From assembly GCA_039916225.1 (NCBI GenBank), contig JBDSLU010000385.1, forward strand, positions 1 through 8,885: a stretch of 8,885 nucleotides of DNA. The letters run 5' to 3'. The notes beneath the pieces are model-generated. The model was not told where the DNA came from. It made no database searches and saw only the letters and a list, made by a program, of their open reading frames with translations. The position numbers and the translations under genes are program-made. The first letter of the stretch is position 1. Each line of letters starts with the position of its first letter. Origin of the DNA: JBDSLU01 sp039916225 (GTDB taxonomy: Bacteria; Acidobacteriota; Vicinamibacteria; Vicinamibacterales; Vicinamibacteraceae). This document shows, piece by piece, positions 1-5,301 of the stretch.

Positions 1-294
1 TTCGTCTGGGCCATGGTCGGCGAACCGCCGGTCCGGGGCAAGGACGCGGTTCGCCGGTTCATGGCGCAAAGGCCGCAGGAGCCGCCGGTCTTCACCGTCG
101 ACACGCTGATCGGCGACGGCGACGTCGTCGTCGCCAAGGGCGACATGACGATGCAGGACGACGCCGGTGCCGATAGCGCCTACGCGTTCTGCGACGTCTG
201 GCGGTTCCGCGGCGAACAGCTGGCGTCGCTCGACGCGTTCGTGATCAAGACGTCCAGCGCGGCGAAGGCGGCCACCGCCGGCTCGGGCCGCTGA
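1..294 (+). CDS. SnoaL/NTF2-like (DUF4440-type) protein, 3' end only
   Basis: The frame is open from base 1 (F-V-W-A-M...) to a TGA at 292-294, so the gene starts before the window and 97 codons are visible. The order of elements fits the C-terminal half of a SnoaL-like/NTF2 fold: a 'P-V-R-G-K-D-A-V-R-R-F' segment (the usual helix after the 'G' turn), then strands around 'V-D-T-L-I-G-D-G-D-V-V-V-A-K-G-D-M-T', 'Y-A-F-C-D-V-W-R-F-R-G' and 'L-A-S-L-D-A-F-V'. These small cone-shaped proteins are ligand-binding or isomerase-like, and the fold alone does not give a substrate. The ATG at 13 is in frame but lies inside the fold, so it is unlikely to be the true start. The last ~15 residues (S-S-A-A-K-A-A-T-A-G-S-G-R) look like a disordered tail. 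The gene converges on the EF-hand gene, with 32 bp between the two stop codons. Confidence 0.72.
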   Translation, partial: FVWAMVGEPPVRGKDAVRRFMAQRPQEPPVFTVDTLIGDGDVVVAKGDMTMQDDAGADSAYAFCDVWRFRGEQLASLDAFVIKTSSAAKAATAGSGR

Positions 295-296
295 GG

Positions 297-308
297 CGGG
301 CGCGCCCG
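297..308. repeat. perfect 12-bp GC palindrome between convergent stop codons
   Basis: CGGGCGCGCCCG is perfectly self-complementary and sits three bases after the SnoaL-like stop codon, in the 32-bp gap before the EF-hand stop. It has no unpaired loop and no T-tract, so it is not a convincing intrinsic terminator. In DNA this GC-rich, chance is a reasonable explanation. Confidence 0.3.
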
Positions 309-326
309 GCACTGCCGAACGCCCGA

Positions 327-1349
327 TCAGCGGGCTCCGTAGCCCTCGCGATATGCCAGCTGGAAGGCGGCGCGGTAGCCGGTCTGGTAATCGGCCCGGC
401 TGCCGACACGCCCGTCGAACCCGGCGTCGGCGTTCTCCAGCTCGCGCTGGCCGTCGAGATCGAAGCCCTGGTTGCGCTGTCGATCCTCCCGGCCGGCCAG
501 CCGGCCATCGGCCAGGCCGCGCTCGTAGCCTGCCCGGTAAGCCGGGCTGCGCGCCGCGTCGCGGGCCACGTCGCCGACGGTGCCGACCGTACCGGCGCCG
601 GTCTCGCGCGCCAGCTCCGCTCGCGTGAGACCCCCGTCGCGGTTGACGTCGAGACGGGAGAAGCTGGACGCCGATCCGGTCCACTCGCCGCGGGTGACGG
701 CGCCGTTGCGGTCCGCATCGAGCTGGTCGAAGCGACCATCCGCCGCGTCGTCGGTGAGCAGTTCGCCGCGCGTCAGGCGGCCATCCCGGTTCTCGTCGAG
801 CCGGTCAAAGGCGGCTCGACTGTCGCGCCACTCGTCACGCGAGATGCGGTCGTCGCGGTTCGCGTCGAGACGGTCGAAGCGCATGGCCTCGGCGGCCGCA
901 GCCGCGTCGTCGACGACGTCCTCGCTCTCCCGCTCGCCCAGGAATTCGCGGCGGGTCACGATGCCGTCACCGTTGTGATCGGCCCGGCGGAACGCCGCCT
1001 GATCGACCGACCACTCGACGCTGGTGAGGCGCCCGTCACCGTTGCGGTCGAGGCTGGAGAAAGCCTGCTCGCTCCAGTCGTCGTGGGTCGATGCGGCGGC
1101 GTTCGGCGCATCGACGCGATCGTTGTCGCGGCGGATGCTGGGGCGGACTTCTTCACCGGCCAGCACGCCATCACCGTTCCAATCCTGCGCCTCGAACGCC
1201 CGGTCGCTGCCCGTCCACTCGGCGCGGCTGATCCGGCCGTCGCGGTCGCGGTCCATTGCCTGGAAGCGCATCGACTGCCCGCGTTGCCCGGCCGCCGCGT
1301 CGGCGGCGAGTGCAACCGTGGCCGCGACCATCAGCATCTTCGAAAACAT
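327..1349 (-). CDS. secreted calcium-binding-type protein with eight EF-hand loops
   Basis: This 340-residue protein has a signal peptide (MFSKMLMVAATVALAADAAA-GQ, residues 1 to about 20), so it is probably periplasmic or secreted. Eight canonical 12-residue EF-hand loops start at residues 33, 56, 101, 124, 162, 185, 211 and 234. Each has Asp at position 1 and Glu at position 12, and most have Gly at 6. They lie in pairs about 23 residues apart, as expected for paired EF-hands. An acidic, Ala-rich spacer (about 137-156) separates loops 4 and 5. The C-terminal 75 residues are a separate Tyr/Gly/Arg-rich module (Y-R-A-G-Y-E-R-G... and Y-Q-T-G-Y...Y-R-E-G-Y). The ATG at 1349 is preceded by AGGAGG with good spacing. 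The frame stays open upstream to 2024, but that stretch is a shadow of the flavin oxidoreductase gene. Calcium binding is inferred from the loops; the physiological role is unknown. Confidence 0.87.
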   Translation of the reverse strand: MFSKMLMVAATVALAADAAAGQRGQSMRFQAMDRDRDGRISRAEWTGSDRAFEAQDWNGDGVLAGEEVRPSIRRDNDRVDAPNAAASTHDDWSEQAFSSLDRNGDGRLTSVEWSVDQAAFRRADHNGDGIVTRREFLGERESEDVVDDAAAAAEAMRFDRLDANRDDRISRDEWRDSRAAFDRLDENRDGRLTRGELLTDDAADGRFDQLDADRNGAVTRGEWTGSASSFSRLDVNRDGGLTRAELARETGAGTVGTVGDVARDAARSPAYRAGYERGLADGRLAGREDRQRNQGFDLDGQRELENADAGFDGRVGSRADYQTGYRAAFQLAYREGYGAR

Positions 1350-1386
1350 CTGGCTCCTCCTGCTGAGCCCGAAAGCGGCCAGCGAG

Positions 1387-1404
1387 GATGTGTATTGCCA
1401 CATC
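1387..1404. repeat. 6-bp dyad upstream of the EF-hand gene
   Basis: GATGTG and CACATC flank a 6-bp centre (TATTGC), 38 bp before the EF-hand ATG and within the 95-bp gap after the flavin oxidoreductase stop. The spacing suits an operator, but the dyad is short and I see no confident -35/-10 pair around it. It may be chance. Confidence 0.25.
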
Positions 1405-1444
1405 GATGCCAACCCCTGCGGGATACGGCGCGCGGCGCCAGCGA

Positions 1445-2482
1445 TCAGCTGGCGAGGATCTCGCGCACCCGCGGTGCTACCTGCGTGCCGATGAGCTCGA
1501 TGCTCTTCAGCAGCAGCCCATGCGGCAGCGTGCCGGCGCTGTACTTCAGGTCGAAGCGCGACAGGCCGAGCGCGCCGACCGTCCGGACGATCTTGGCGGC
1601 CACGGTTTCGGGCGCGCCGACGTAGAGCGACCCCTCCGGTCCGGCCTCGCGGTCGAAGTGGGCTCGCGTGGTCGGCGGCCAGCCACGCTCGCCGCCGATC
1701 CGGTTGATCATCGCCTGGTAGTGCGGCCACAGCTCGTCGCGGGCCTGATCGTCGGAGTCGGCGACGTGCCCGGGCGAATGCGCCGCGATCGGCAGCACCG
1801 GCTGGCGGTGCTGCTCGAGGGCGTGCAGATAGAGGTCGACGAACGGGCGGAAGCGGCGCGGATCGCCGCCGATGATCGCCAGGGTGAGCGGCAGGCCGTG
1901 CCGGGCCGCCCGGCGGACCGAATCCGGGCTGCCACCGACACCGATCCACGTCTTCAGCCGGCCCGATTCGATCGGCGGATGGATCTCCGTGGCCGTGATC
2001 GGCGTCCGCGTCGTGCCTTTCCACGTCACCGCGCCGCCCTTCAGGATCTCGACGAACAGCCCGAGGCGATCCTCGAACAGCTCGTCGTAGCGGGTCAGGT
2101 CGAAGCCGAAGAGCGGATACGACTCGGTGAACGAGCCACGGCCGAGAATCACTTCGGCGCGCCCGTTCGACACGGCGTCGACGGTCGAGAAGCGCTGGAA
2201 GACACGCACCGGATCGTCGGTGCTGAGCACGGTGACGGCCGATCCCAGAAGGATGCGGCTGGTGCGCGCGGCGATCGCCGCGAGGACGACCTCGGGCGCG
2301 GAGATGGCGAAGTCGGGGCGGTGGTGCTCGCCGACGCCGAATGCGTCCAGGCCGACCTGATCGGCGAGCACCGCCTGCTCGACGACTTCACGCAGGACGC
2401 GCGCGTGCGGCTGCAGGCCGGTGACCGGGTCGAGCGTGACGTCGCCGAAGGTGTCGATCCCGAGAGAAAACGGTGGAGGCAT
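1445..2482 (-). CDS. LLM-class (luciferase-like) flavin-dependent oxidoreductase
   Basis: This 345-residue protein belongs to the bacterial luciferase-like monooxygenase superfamily, TIM-barrel enzymes that use FMN or F420. Visible family marks are the N-terminal strand F-S-L-G-I-D-T-F-G-D (6-14), L-A-D-Q-V-G-L-D-A-F-G-V-G-E-H-H-R-P-D-F (39-58) with the GEHH motif, L-L-G-S-A-V-T-V-L-S-T-D-D-P-V-R-V-F-Q-R-F (78-98), S-N-G-R-A-E-V-I-L-G-R-G-S-F (105-118), and G-S-L-Y-V-G-A-P-E-T-V-A-A-K-I (284-298) near the C-terminus. Length is normal for the family. The pattern recalls the uncharacterised subgroup around Agrobacterium Atu2307 (structure 2I7G). The substrate cannot be deduced. I chose the ATG at 2482 (M-P-P-P-F-S) because the upstream in-frame ATG at 2524 lies inside the heptad repeat; no strong Shine-Dalgarno precedes 2482. 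A terminator and the repeat arrays separate it from the SDR gene, so it may have its own promoter. Confidence 0.88.
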   Translation of the reverse strand: MPPPFSLGIDTFGDVTLDPVTGLQPHARVLREVVEQAVLADQVGLDAFGVGEHHRPDFAISAPEVVLAAIAARTSRILLGSAVTVLSTDDPVRVFQRFSTVDAVSNGRAEVILGRGSFTESYPLFGFDLTRYDELFEDRLGLFVEILKGGAVTWKGTTRTPITATEIHPPIESGRLKTWIGVGGSPDSVRRAARHGLPLTLAIIGGDPRRFRPFVDLYLHALEQHRQPVLPIAAHSPGHVADSDDQARDELWPHYQAMINRIGGERGWPPTTRAHFDREAGPEGSLYVGAPETVAAKIVRTVGALGLSRFDLKYSAGTLPHGLLLKSIELIGTQVAPRVREILAS

Positions 2483-2493
2483 GGGGGGCTCGT

Positions 2494-2542
2494 CAACGGC
2501 CAACCGCCAACAGCCAACGGCCAACCGCCAACTGCCAATGCC
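2494..2542. repeat. left heptad array, six perfect-phase CAACNGC units plus one degenerate
   Basis: Six consecutive 7-bp units fit CAACNGC exactly, and only the fifth base changes (G, C, A, G, C, T). A degenerate seventh unit, CAATGCC, follows at 2536-2542. Units 1-3 (2494-2514) and 4-6 (2515-2535) form a 21-bp tandem duplication differing at a single base. On the minus strand the units read GTTGGCN, the same family as the right array but in inverse orientation. The array begins 12 bp upstream of the flavin oxidoreductase start codon. Confidence 0.9.
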
Positions 2543-2562
2543 ACCCTCGTTTCGGGATCTTC

Positions 2563-2655
2563 CTTGGAACTTGGCAGTGGAACGTCGGTTGGAGGTTGGA
2601 GGTTGGCCGTTGGCGGTTTGAAGTTGGAGGTTGGAGGTTGGAAAATTGGAAAATT
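2563..2655. repeat. right heptad array, GTTGGAG-type units
   Basis: Eight in-phase 7-bp units run from 2588 to 2643: GTTGGAG twice, GTTGGCC, GTTGGCG, GTTTGAA, GTTGGAG twice, GTTGGAA. Degenerate units precede them (CTTGGAA 2563-2569, CTTGGCA 2570-2576, GTGGAAC 2577-2583). After 2643 the period slips to eight, with ATTGGAAA-like units to about 2655. The array faces the left array: TTGGCAGT (2571-2578) is an exact inverse of ACTGCCAA (2531-2538), and bases 2602-2618 pair with about 2502-2518 with one mismatch. Heptad tandem repeats between genes occur in several phyla, but I cannot name this family. Confidence 0.88.
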
Positions 2656-2675
2656 GGCCGCCGGTGGTTGCGGCC
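2644..2675 (-). terminator. probable intrinsic terminator after the SDR gene
   Basis: On the transcribed strand, GGCCGC and GCGGCC (2675-2670 and 2661-2656) form a perfect 6-bp GC stem with an 8-nt loop. It begins right after the SDR TGA (2678-2676) and is followed by AATTTTCCAATTTT (2655-2642). Stem, position and the interrupted T-run fit rho-independent termination. The T-run is broken by CC, so efficiency may be partial. Confidence 0.5.
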
Positions 2676-3428
2676 TCAGTAGGTGGCGCGGCCGCCGCTC
2701 AGATCGAACACCGCGCCGGTGGTGAACGAGTTCTCCGCCGACACCAGCCACGCCACCATCGCCGCGACCTCGTCGACCAGCAGGAACCGGTTGCGCGGGA
2801 TCTTCGAGAGCATGTATTCGATGTGTGACGGCGAGCACTGCTCGAGAATGGCGGTCTTGGCCGCCGCCGGGGTGATGCAGTTGACCGCGATGTCGAAGCC
2901 GGCCAGCTCCTTGCCGAGCGATTTGGTCAGGGCGATGACGCCCGCCTTCGACGCGCTGTAGGCGGCGGCCTTGGGGTTGCCTTCCTTGCCGGCGATCGAC
3001 GCGACATTGACGATGCGGCCGTAGTTCTGCTTGATCATCGCCGGCACGACGGCGCGGCAGCAATGGAAGACGCCGTTCAGGTTGATGTCGATCACCTGCT
3101 TCCACTCGTCCACCGGGTACTGCCACAGCGTGTCGTTGCGGCCGGAAATGCCGGCGTTGGCGACGAGGATGTCGATGCCACCGAAGGCGGTGATCGTCGC
3201 CGCCGCGGCGGCCTCGACGTCCTCGGCACTCACGAGATCGACGATCGCCGTGTGGACGCGATCGGCCGGCTGCAGCTCGCCCGCCGTCGCGGCGAGGGCG
3301 GCGGCATCGCGGTCCCACAGCGAGACGCGGGCCCCCGAGGCGATCAGGCGCTCGGCGACGGCGCGGCCGATACCCTGCGCCCCGCCGGTGACGACGGCAC
3401 GACGGCCGCCCAGGTCGATCTGGTTCAT
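2676..3428 (-). CDS. SDR-family NAD-type dehydrogenase, possibly a 2-keto-3-deoxy-sugar-acid dehydrogenase
   Basis: This is a 250-residue classical short-chain dehydrogenase/reductase. The Rossmann nucleotide motif T-G-G-A-Q-G-I-G is at 14-21, N-A-G at 91-93 and the structural Asn in I-N-L-N-G at 116. The catalytic set is Ser144 (N-V-A-S-I-A-G), Tyr157 and Lys161 (Y-S-A-S-K). Asp39 at the end of the second strand (L-W-D-R-D) favours NAD(H) over NADP(H). The C-terminal half (N-C-I-T-P-A-A-A-K-T...) and the ending S-G-G-R-A-T-Y recall, from memory, dehydrogenases of 2-keto-3-deoxy-L-rhamnonate/L-fuconate. The neighbouring FAH hydrolase fits the next step of that route and lies only 31 bp upstream, so the two are probably co-transcribed. 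The substrate is an inference; many SDRs are mis-named 3-oxoacyl-ACP reductase. ATG at 3428 lacks a strong Shine-Dalgarno, which suggests translation linked to the FAH gene. Confidence 0.88.
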   Translation of the reverse strand: MNQIDLGGRRAVVTGGAQGIGRAVAERLIASGARVSLWDRDAAALAATAGELQPADRVHTAIVDLVSAEDVEAAAAATITAFGGIDILVANAGISGRNDTLWQYPVDEWKQVIDINLNGVFHCCRAVVPAMIKQNYGRIVNVASIAGKEGNPKAAAYSASKAGVIALTKSLGKELAGFDIAVNCITPAAAKTAILEQCSPSHIEYMLSKIPRNRFLLVDEVAAMVAWLVSAENSFTTGAVFDLSGGRATY

Positions 3429-3439
3429 GAGAGCCGCGC

Positions 3440-3463
3440 CTAGTGTCTGACTCGGGACACTAG
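3440..3463. repeat. intercistronic hairpin overlapping the FAH stop codon
   Basis: CTAGTGTC (3440-3447) and GACACTAG (3456-3463) form a perfect 8-bp stem with an 8-nt loop. The right arm contains the TAG stop of the FAH gene (minus strand, 3462-3460), and the structure fills most of the 31-bp gap before the SDR start. No T-tract follows, so RNA processing, mRNA stabilisation or an operator is likelier than termination. Confidence 0.55.
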
Positions 3464-4308
3464 CTGTCGGCCGTGACCAGCTGGTGCTGCTCCCCGAGGC
3501 CGGCCACGCTCAGCACCATGCGGTTGCCGGGACGCAGGTAGATCGGCGAGGGCTTCTGGCCCATGCCGACGCCCGGCGGCGTGCCGGTGGTGATGATGTC
3601 GCCGGGCTGCAGGCTCATGAACTTGCTGAGGAAGCTGACCAGGAAGGCGACGCCGAAGATCATCGTCTTGGTCGATCCGCTCTGGTAACGCGTGCCGTCC
3701 ACCTCGAGCCACATGTCGAGGGCCTGCGGATCGGGGACTTCATCAGCGGTGACGAGCCACGGGCCGATCGGGCCGAAGGTGTCGGCGCTCTTGCCCTTGA
3801 CCCACTGGCCGGTGCCTTCGAGCTGGAAGGCGCGCTCGGACAGATCGTTGACCACGCAGTAGCCGGCGACGTGCGACAGGGCGTCGGCCTCGGTCACGTA
3901 CTTGGTCGGCTTGCCGATGACCACGCCGAGCTCGACCTCCCAGTCGGTCTTCTCGGAGCCGCGCGGGATGACGACGTCGTCGTCGGGGCCGATGATCGCC
4001 GATGTCGCCTTCGAGAAGACGATCGGCTCCTTCGGCACGGCGGCGCCCGACTCCTTGGCGTGGTCGGCGTAGTTCAGGCCGATGCAGAGGAACTTGCCGA
4101 CGCGACCGACGCATGGTCCGAGCCGCGGCTGGCCCTCGACCAGCGGCAGCGAGGCCGGATCCAGCGCCCGCAGGCGATCGAGCGACGCCGGCGTCAGCGC
4201 GTCGCCGGCCACGTCGGGCAGCACGCCCGACAGATCACGCAACCGGCCTTGCCCATCGAGCAGCCCGGGCTTCTCCTGGCCAGCCTGGCCATACCGCAAC
4301 AACTTCAC
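3460..4308 (-). CDS. FAH-family hydrolase, likely 2,4-diketo-3-deoxy-L-fuconate/rhamnonate hydrolase type
   Basis: This 282-residue protein is of the fumarylacetoacetate hydrolase superfamily, metal-dependent enzymes that cleave C-C bonds of diketo acids in the cytoplasm. Visible marks are G-L-N-Y-A-D-H-A (77-84; His83 is the probable catalytic base), metal ligands in D-W-E-V-E-L-G (Glu124, Glu126) and V-N-D-L-S-E-R (Asp155), K-G-K-S-A-D-T-F-G-P-I-G-P-W (171-184), and the closing P-G-D-I-I-T-T-G-T-P-P-G-V-G (235-248). The N-terminal M-K-L-L-R-Y-G and the overall pattern match proteins often labelled 'ureidoglycolate lyase'. From memory, members of this subgroup were later shown to hydrolyse 2,4-diketo-3-deoxy-sugar acids. 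The SDR next door supplies the matching preceding reaction. Translation starts at GTG (4308-4306), placed by CAGGAGG a few bases upstream. The stop codon lies in a hairpin. Confidence 0.9.
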   Translation of the reverse strand: MKLLRYGQAGQEKPGLLDGQGRLRDLSGVLPDVAGDALTPASLDRLRALDPASLPLVEGQPRLGPCVGRVGKFLCIGLNYADHAKESGAAVPKEPIVFSKATSAIIGPDDDVVIPRGSEKTDWEVELGVVIGKPTKYVTEADALSHVAGYCVVNDLSERAFQLEGTGQWVKGKSADTFGPIGPWLVTADEVPDPQALDMWLEVDGTRYQSGSTKTMIFGVAFLVSFLSKFMSLQPGDIITTGTPPGVGMGQKPSPIYLRPGNRMVLSVAGLGEQHQLVTADS

Positions 4309-4323
4309 GCCTGCCTCCTGTGT

Positions 4324-4343
4324 CGCGACGCCACGATGTCGCG
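4324..4343. repeat. 6-bp dyad in the leader of the FAH gene
   Basis: CGCGAC (4324-4329) and GTCGCG (4338-4343) flank an 8-bp centre in the 66-bp gap between the MsrA stop and the FAH GTG start, just upstream of the Shine-Dalgarno. The same stretch contains TGTCGCG twice as a direct repeat (4321-4327, 4337-4343). It could be a regulator site or a small 5' leader hairpin. The arms are short and GC-rich, so chance is possible. Confidence 0.3.
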
Positions 4344-4374
4344 CCCAAGACTGTACTCGCAGGCGGGCCGGAAC

Positions 4375-5112
4375 TCACCCCCGGCGGGGCCGCACCAGCG
4401 TCGGGGTCGCCCGATACCGGGCCGGAAAGAGGCGCTTCAACTCGGCGATCTTGGGCAGGTCGTTGATGGCGATGTAGGGCTGCCCGGGGTTCAGGGTGAG
4501 GTAGTCCTGGTGGTAGTCCTCGGCCGGGTAGAACGGGCGATCCGGCTCGATGGTGGTGACGATCGGATCGTCGAAGGCCCGAGCGGCGTTCAACTGGTCG
4601 ATGTAGGCCTTCGCCACCTTGGCCTGCGGAAGGTCGGCCGGGAAGATGGTCGAGCGGTATTGCGGCCCGACATCCGGCCCCTGGCGATTGAGCTCGGTCG
4701 GGTCATGCGCCACCGAGAAGAAGAGTTGCAGCAGCGCGCCGTAGCTGACCTGGCGAGGATCGTAGGTGACCTGCACCGCCTCGGCGTGTCCGCTGGTGCC
4801 GCCGCCGACGGTCTCGTAGCGGGCGCTCGTCCGGCTTCCGCCCGCATAGCCGGACACGGCATTGGTCACCCCGGTGACGTGCTGGAAGACGCCCTGCACG
4901 CCCCAGAAGCACCCGCCGGCGAAGACGGCCACCTGCGTCGTGGCGTCGTCGACGGGGATGTCGGTCACCGGTGGCGGCACGACCCGGCCACGCTCCGTGG
5001 ACACGAAGGGATAGGAAACCGGCACCGCCGCGACGACCGCGACCGCGACGGCCACCCCGGCCAGTCCCATCACCCAACTCCGCCCCATCCGCGTCTTGGT
5101 CCCGGTTGTCAT
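4375..5112 (-). CDS. msrA: peptide methionine-(S)-sulfoxide reductase A, membrane-anchored
   Basis: MsrA reduces methionine-S-sulfoxide in oxidised proteins back to methionine. The 245-residue product has a hydrophobic segment at about 13-32 (W-V-M-G-L-A-G-V-A-V...), acting as an anchor or signal peptide with no obvious AxA cleavage site, then the catalytic domain from about 60. Visible marks are A-G-G-C-F-W-G (65-71) with catalytic Cys68, G-H-A-E-A-V-Q-V (108-115) with the conserved Glu111, H-D-P-T-E-L-N-R-Q-G-P-D-V-G-P-Q-Y-R-S (136-154), and A-E-D-Y-H-Q-D-Y-L (197-205). Cys68 is the only cysteine, so there is no in-protein resolving cysteine, and regeneration must use an external thiol or partner. 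I chose the ATG at 5112 because GGAGG sits 8 nt upstream; an in-frame GTG at 5127 would overlap that site. No MsrB domain is fused. The gene is divergent from the cytochrome-like gene. Confidence 0.92.
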   Translation of the reverse strand: MTTGTKTRMGRSWVMGLAGVAVAVAVVAAVPVSYPFVSTERGRVVPPPVTDIPVDDATTQVAVFAGGCFWGVQGVFQHVTGVTNAVSGYAGGSRTSARYETVGGGTSGHAEAVQVTYDPRQVSYGALLQLFFSVAHDPTELNRQGPDVGPQYRSTIFPADLPQAKVAKAYIDQLNAARAFDDPIVTTIEPDRPFYPAEDYHQDYLTLNPGQPYIAINDLPKIAELKRLFPARYRATPTLVRPRRG

Positions 5113-5220
5113 CTGCAGCGCCTCCACCTCTTCATACGACCGGGCCGGCCAACAGGATGCTCCTCGCCGCCCCCGGCCTCTCAGGAGGCTCGCCAGGACG
5201 CGAAAAAGCCCGATTTTTGC

Positions 5221-5256
5221 GGCCGACTCGGTAAAAGGGCCCCTTGCCGAGCGGCC
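5221..5256. repeat. imperfect 13-bp dyad in the divergent promoter region
   Basis: GGCCGACTCGG (5221-5231) pairs with CCGAGCGGCC (5247-5256) except for one bulged A at 5226. A T-G wobble and two A-T pairs extend the stem inward to a 9-base loop (5235-5243). The right arm contains the proposed -35 of the cytochrome gene, so binding of a dimeric regulator here would block that promoter. As RNA it would form only in a leader running toward msrA. A short A-tract/T-tract stretch (5203-5218) lies just upstream. Confidence 0.45.
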
Positions 5257-5272
5257 TACCGGCAGTTAGAAT
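5244..5272 (+). promoter_or_regulatory. candidate sigma70-type promoter for the DUF1592 gene
   Basis: TTGCCG (5244-5249) and TAGAAT (5267-5272) are separated by 17 bp and match the -35 and -10 consensus at 4/6 and 5/6 positions. This is a rare AT-rich patch in the gap. Transcription would start near 5279, leaving a leader of about 23 nt with GGAG (5293-5296) before the ATG at 5302. I found no comparably good promoter for msrA in the same 189-bp gap. Confidence 0.42.
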
Positions 5273-5301
5273 TGAAAGACACCGGCAACGCGGGAGAGTG
5301 G

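Noticed and set aside
1350..2024. N-terminal extension of the EF-hand gene across the flavin oxidoreductase
   Set aside because: The extension overlaps the LLM gene in another frame and is low-complexity. An AGGAGG site followed by a signal peptide fixes the start at 1349.
2483..2524. Upstream ATG at 2524 adding 14 residues to the flavin oxidoreductase
   Set aside because: Those residues are translated from the heptad repeat and have no place in the family's N-terminus, which begins just before the first barrel strand.
2494..2655. CRISPR array
   Set aside because: The units are 7 bp, contiguous and without spacers, and occur in two orientations. No cas gene is nearby.
1388..2725. A 445-codon plus-strand open frame running through the LLM gene and repeat
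   Set aside because: It is antisense to a well-supported gene and its product has no recognisable motif.
2149..3318. A 389-codon minus-strand frame bridging the SDR and LLM genes
   Set aside because: It is out of frame with both genes and its Arg/Pro-rich composition is typical of a GC-rich shadow frame.
5203..5218. A-tract/T-tract with a possible hairpin as a terminator
   Set aside because: Only the five A-T pairs match and the flanking bases do not pair. No gene ends here on either strand.
3484..5301. Open plus-strand frame extending the DUF1592 gene about 600 codons upstream
   Set aside because: It is antisense to the FAH and MsrA genes, which have clear catalytic motifs. The signal peptide and Shine-Dalgarno place the start at 5302.
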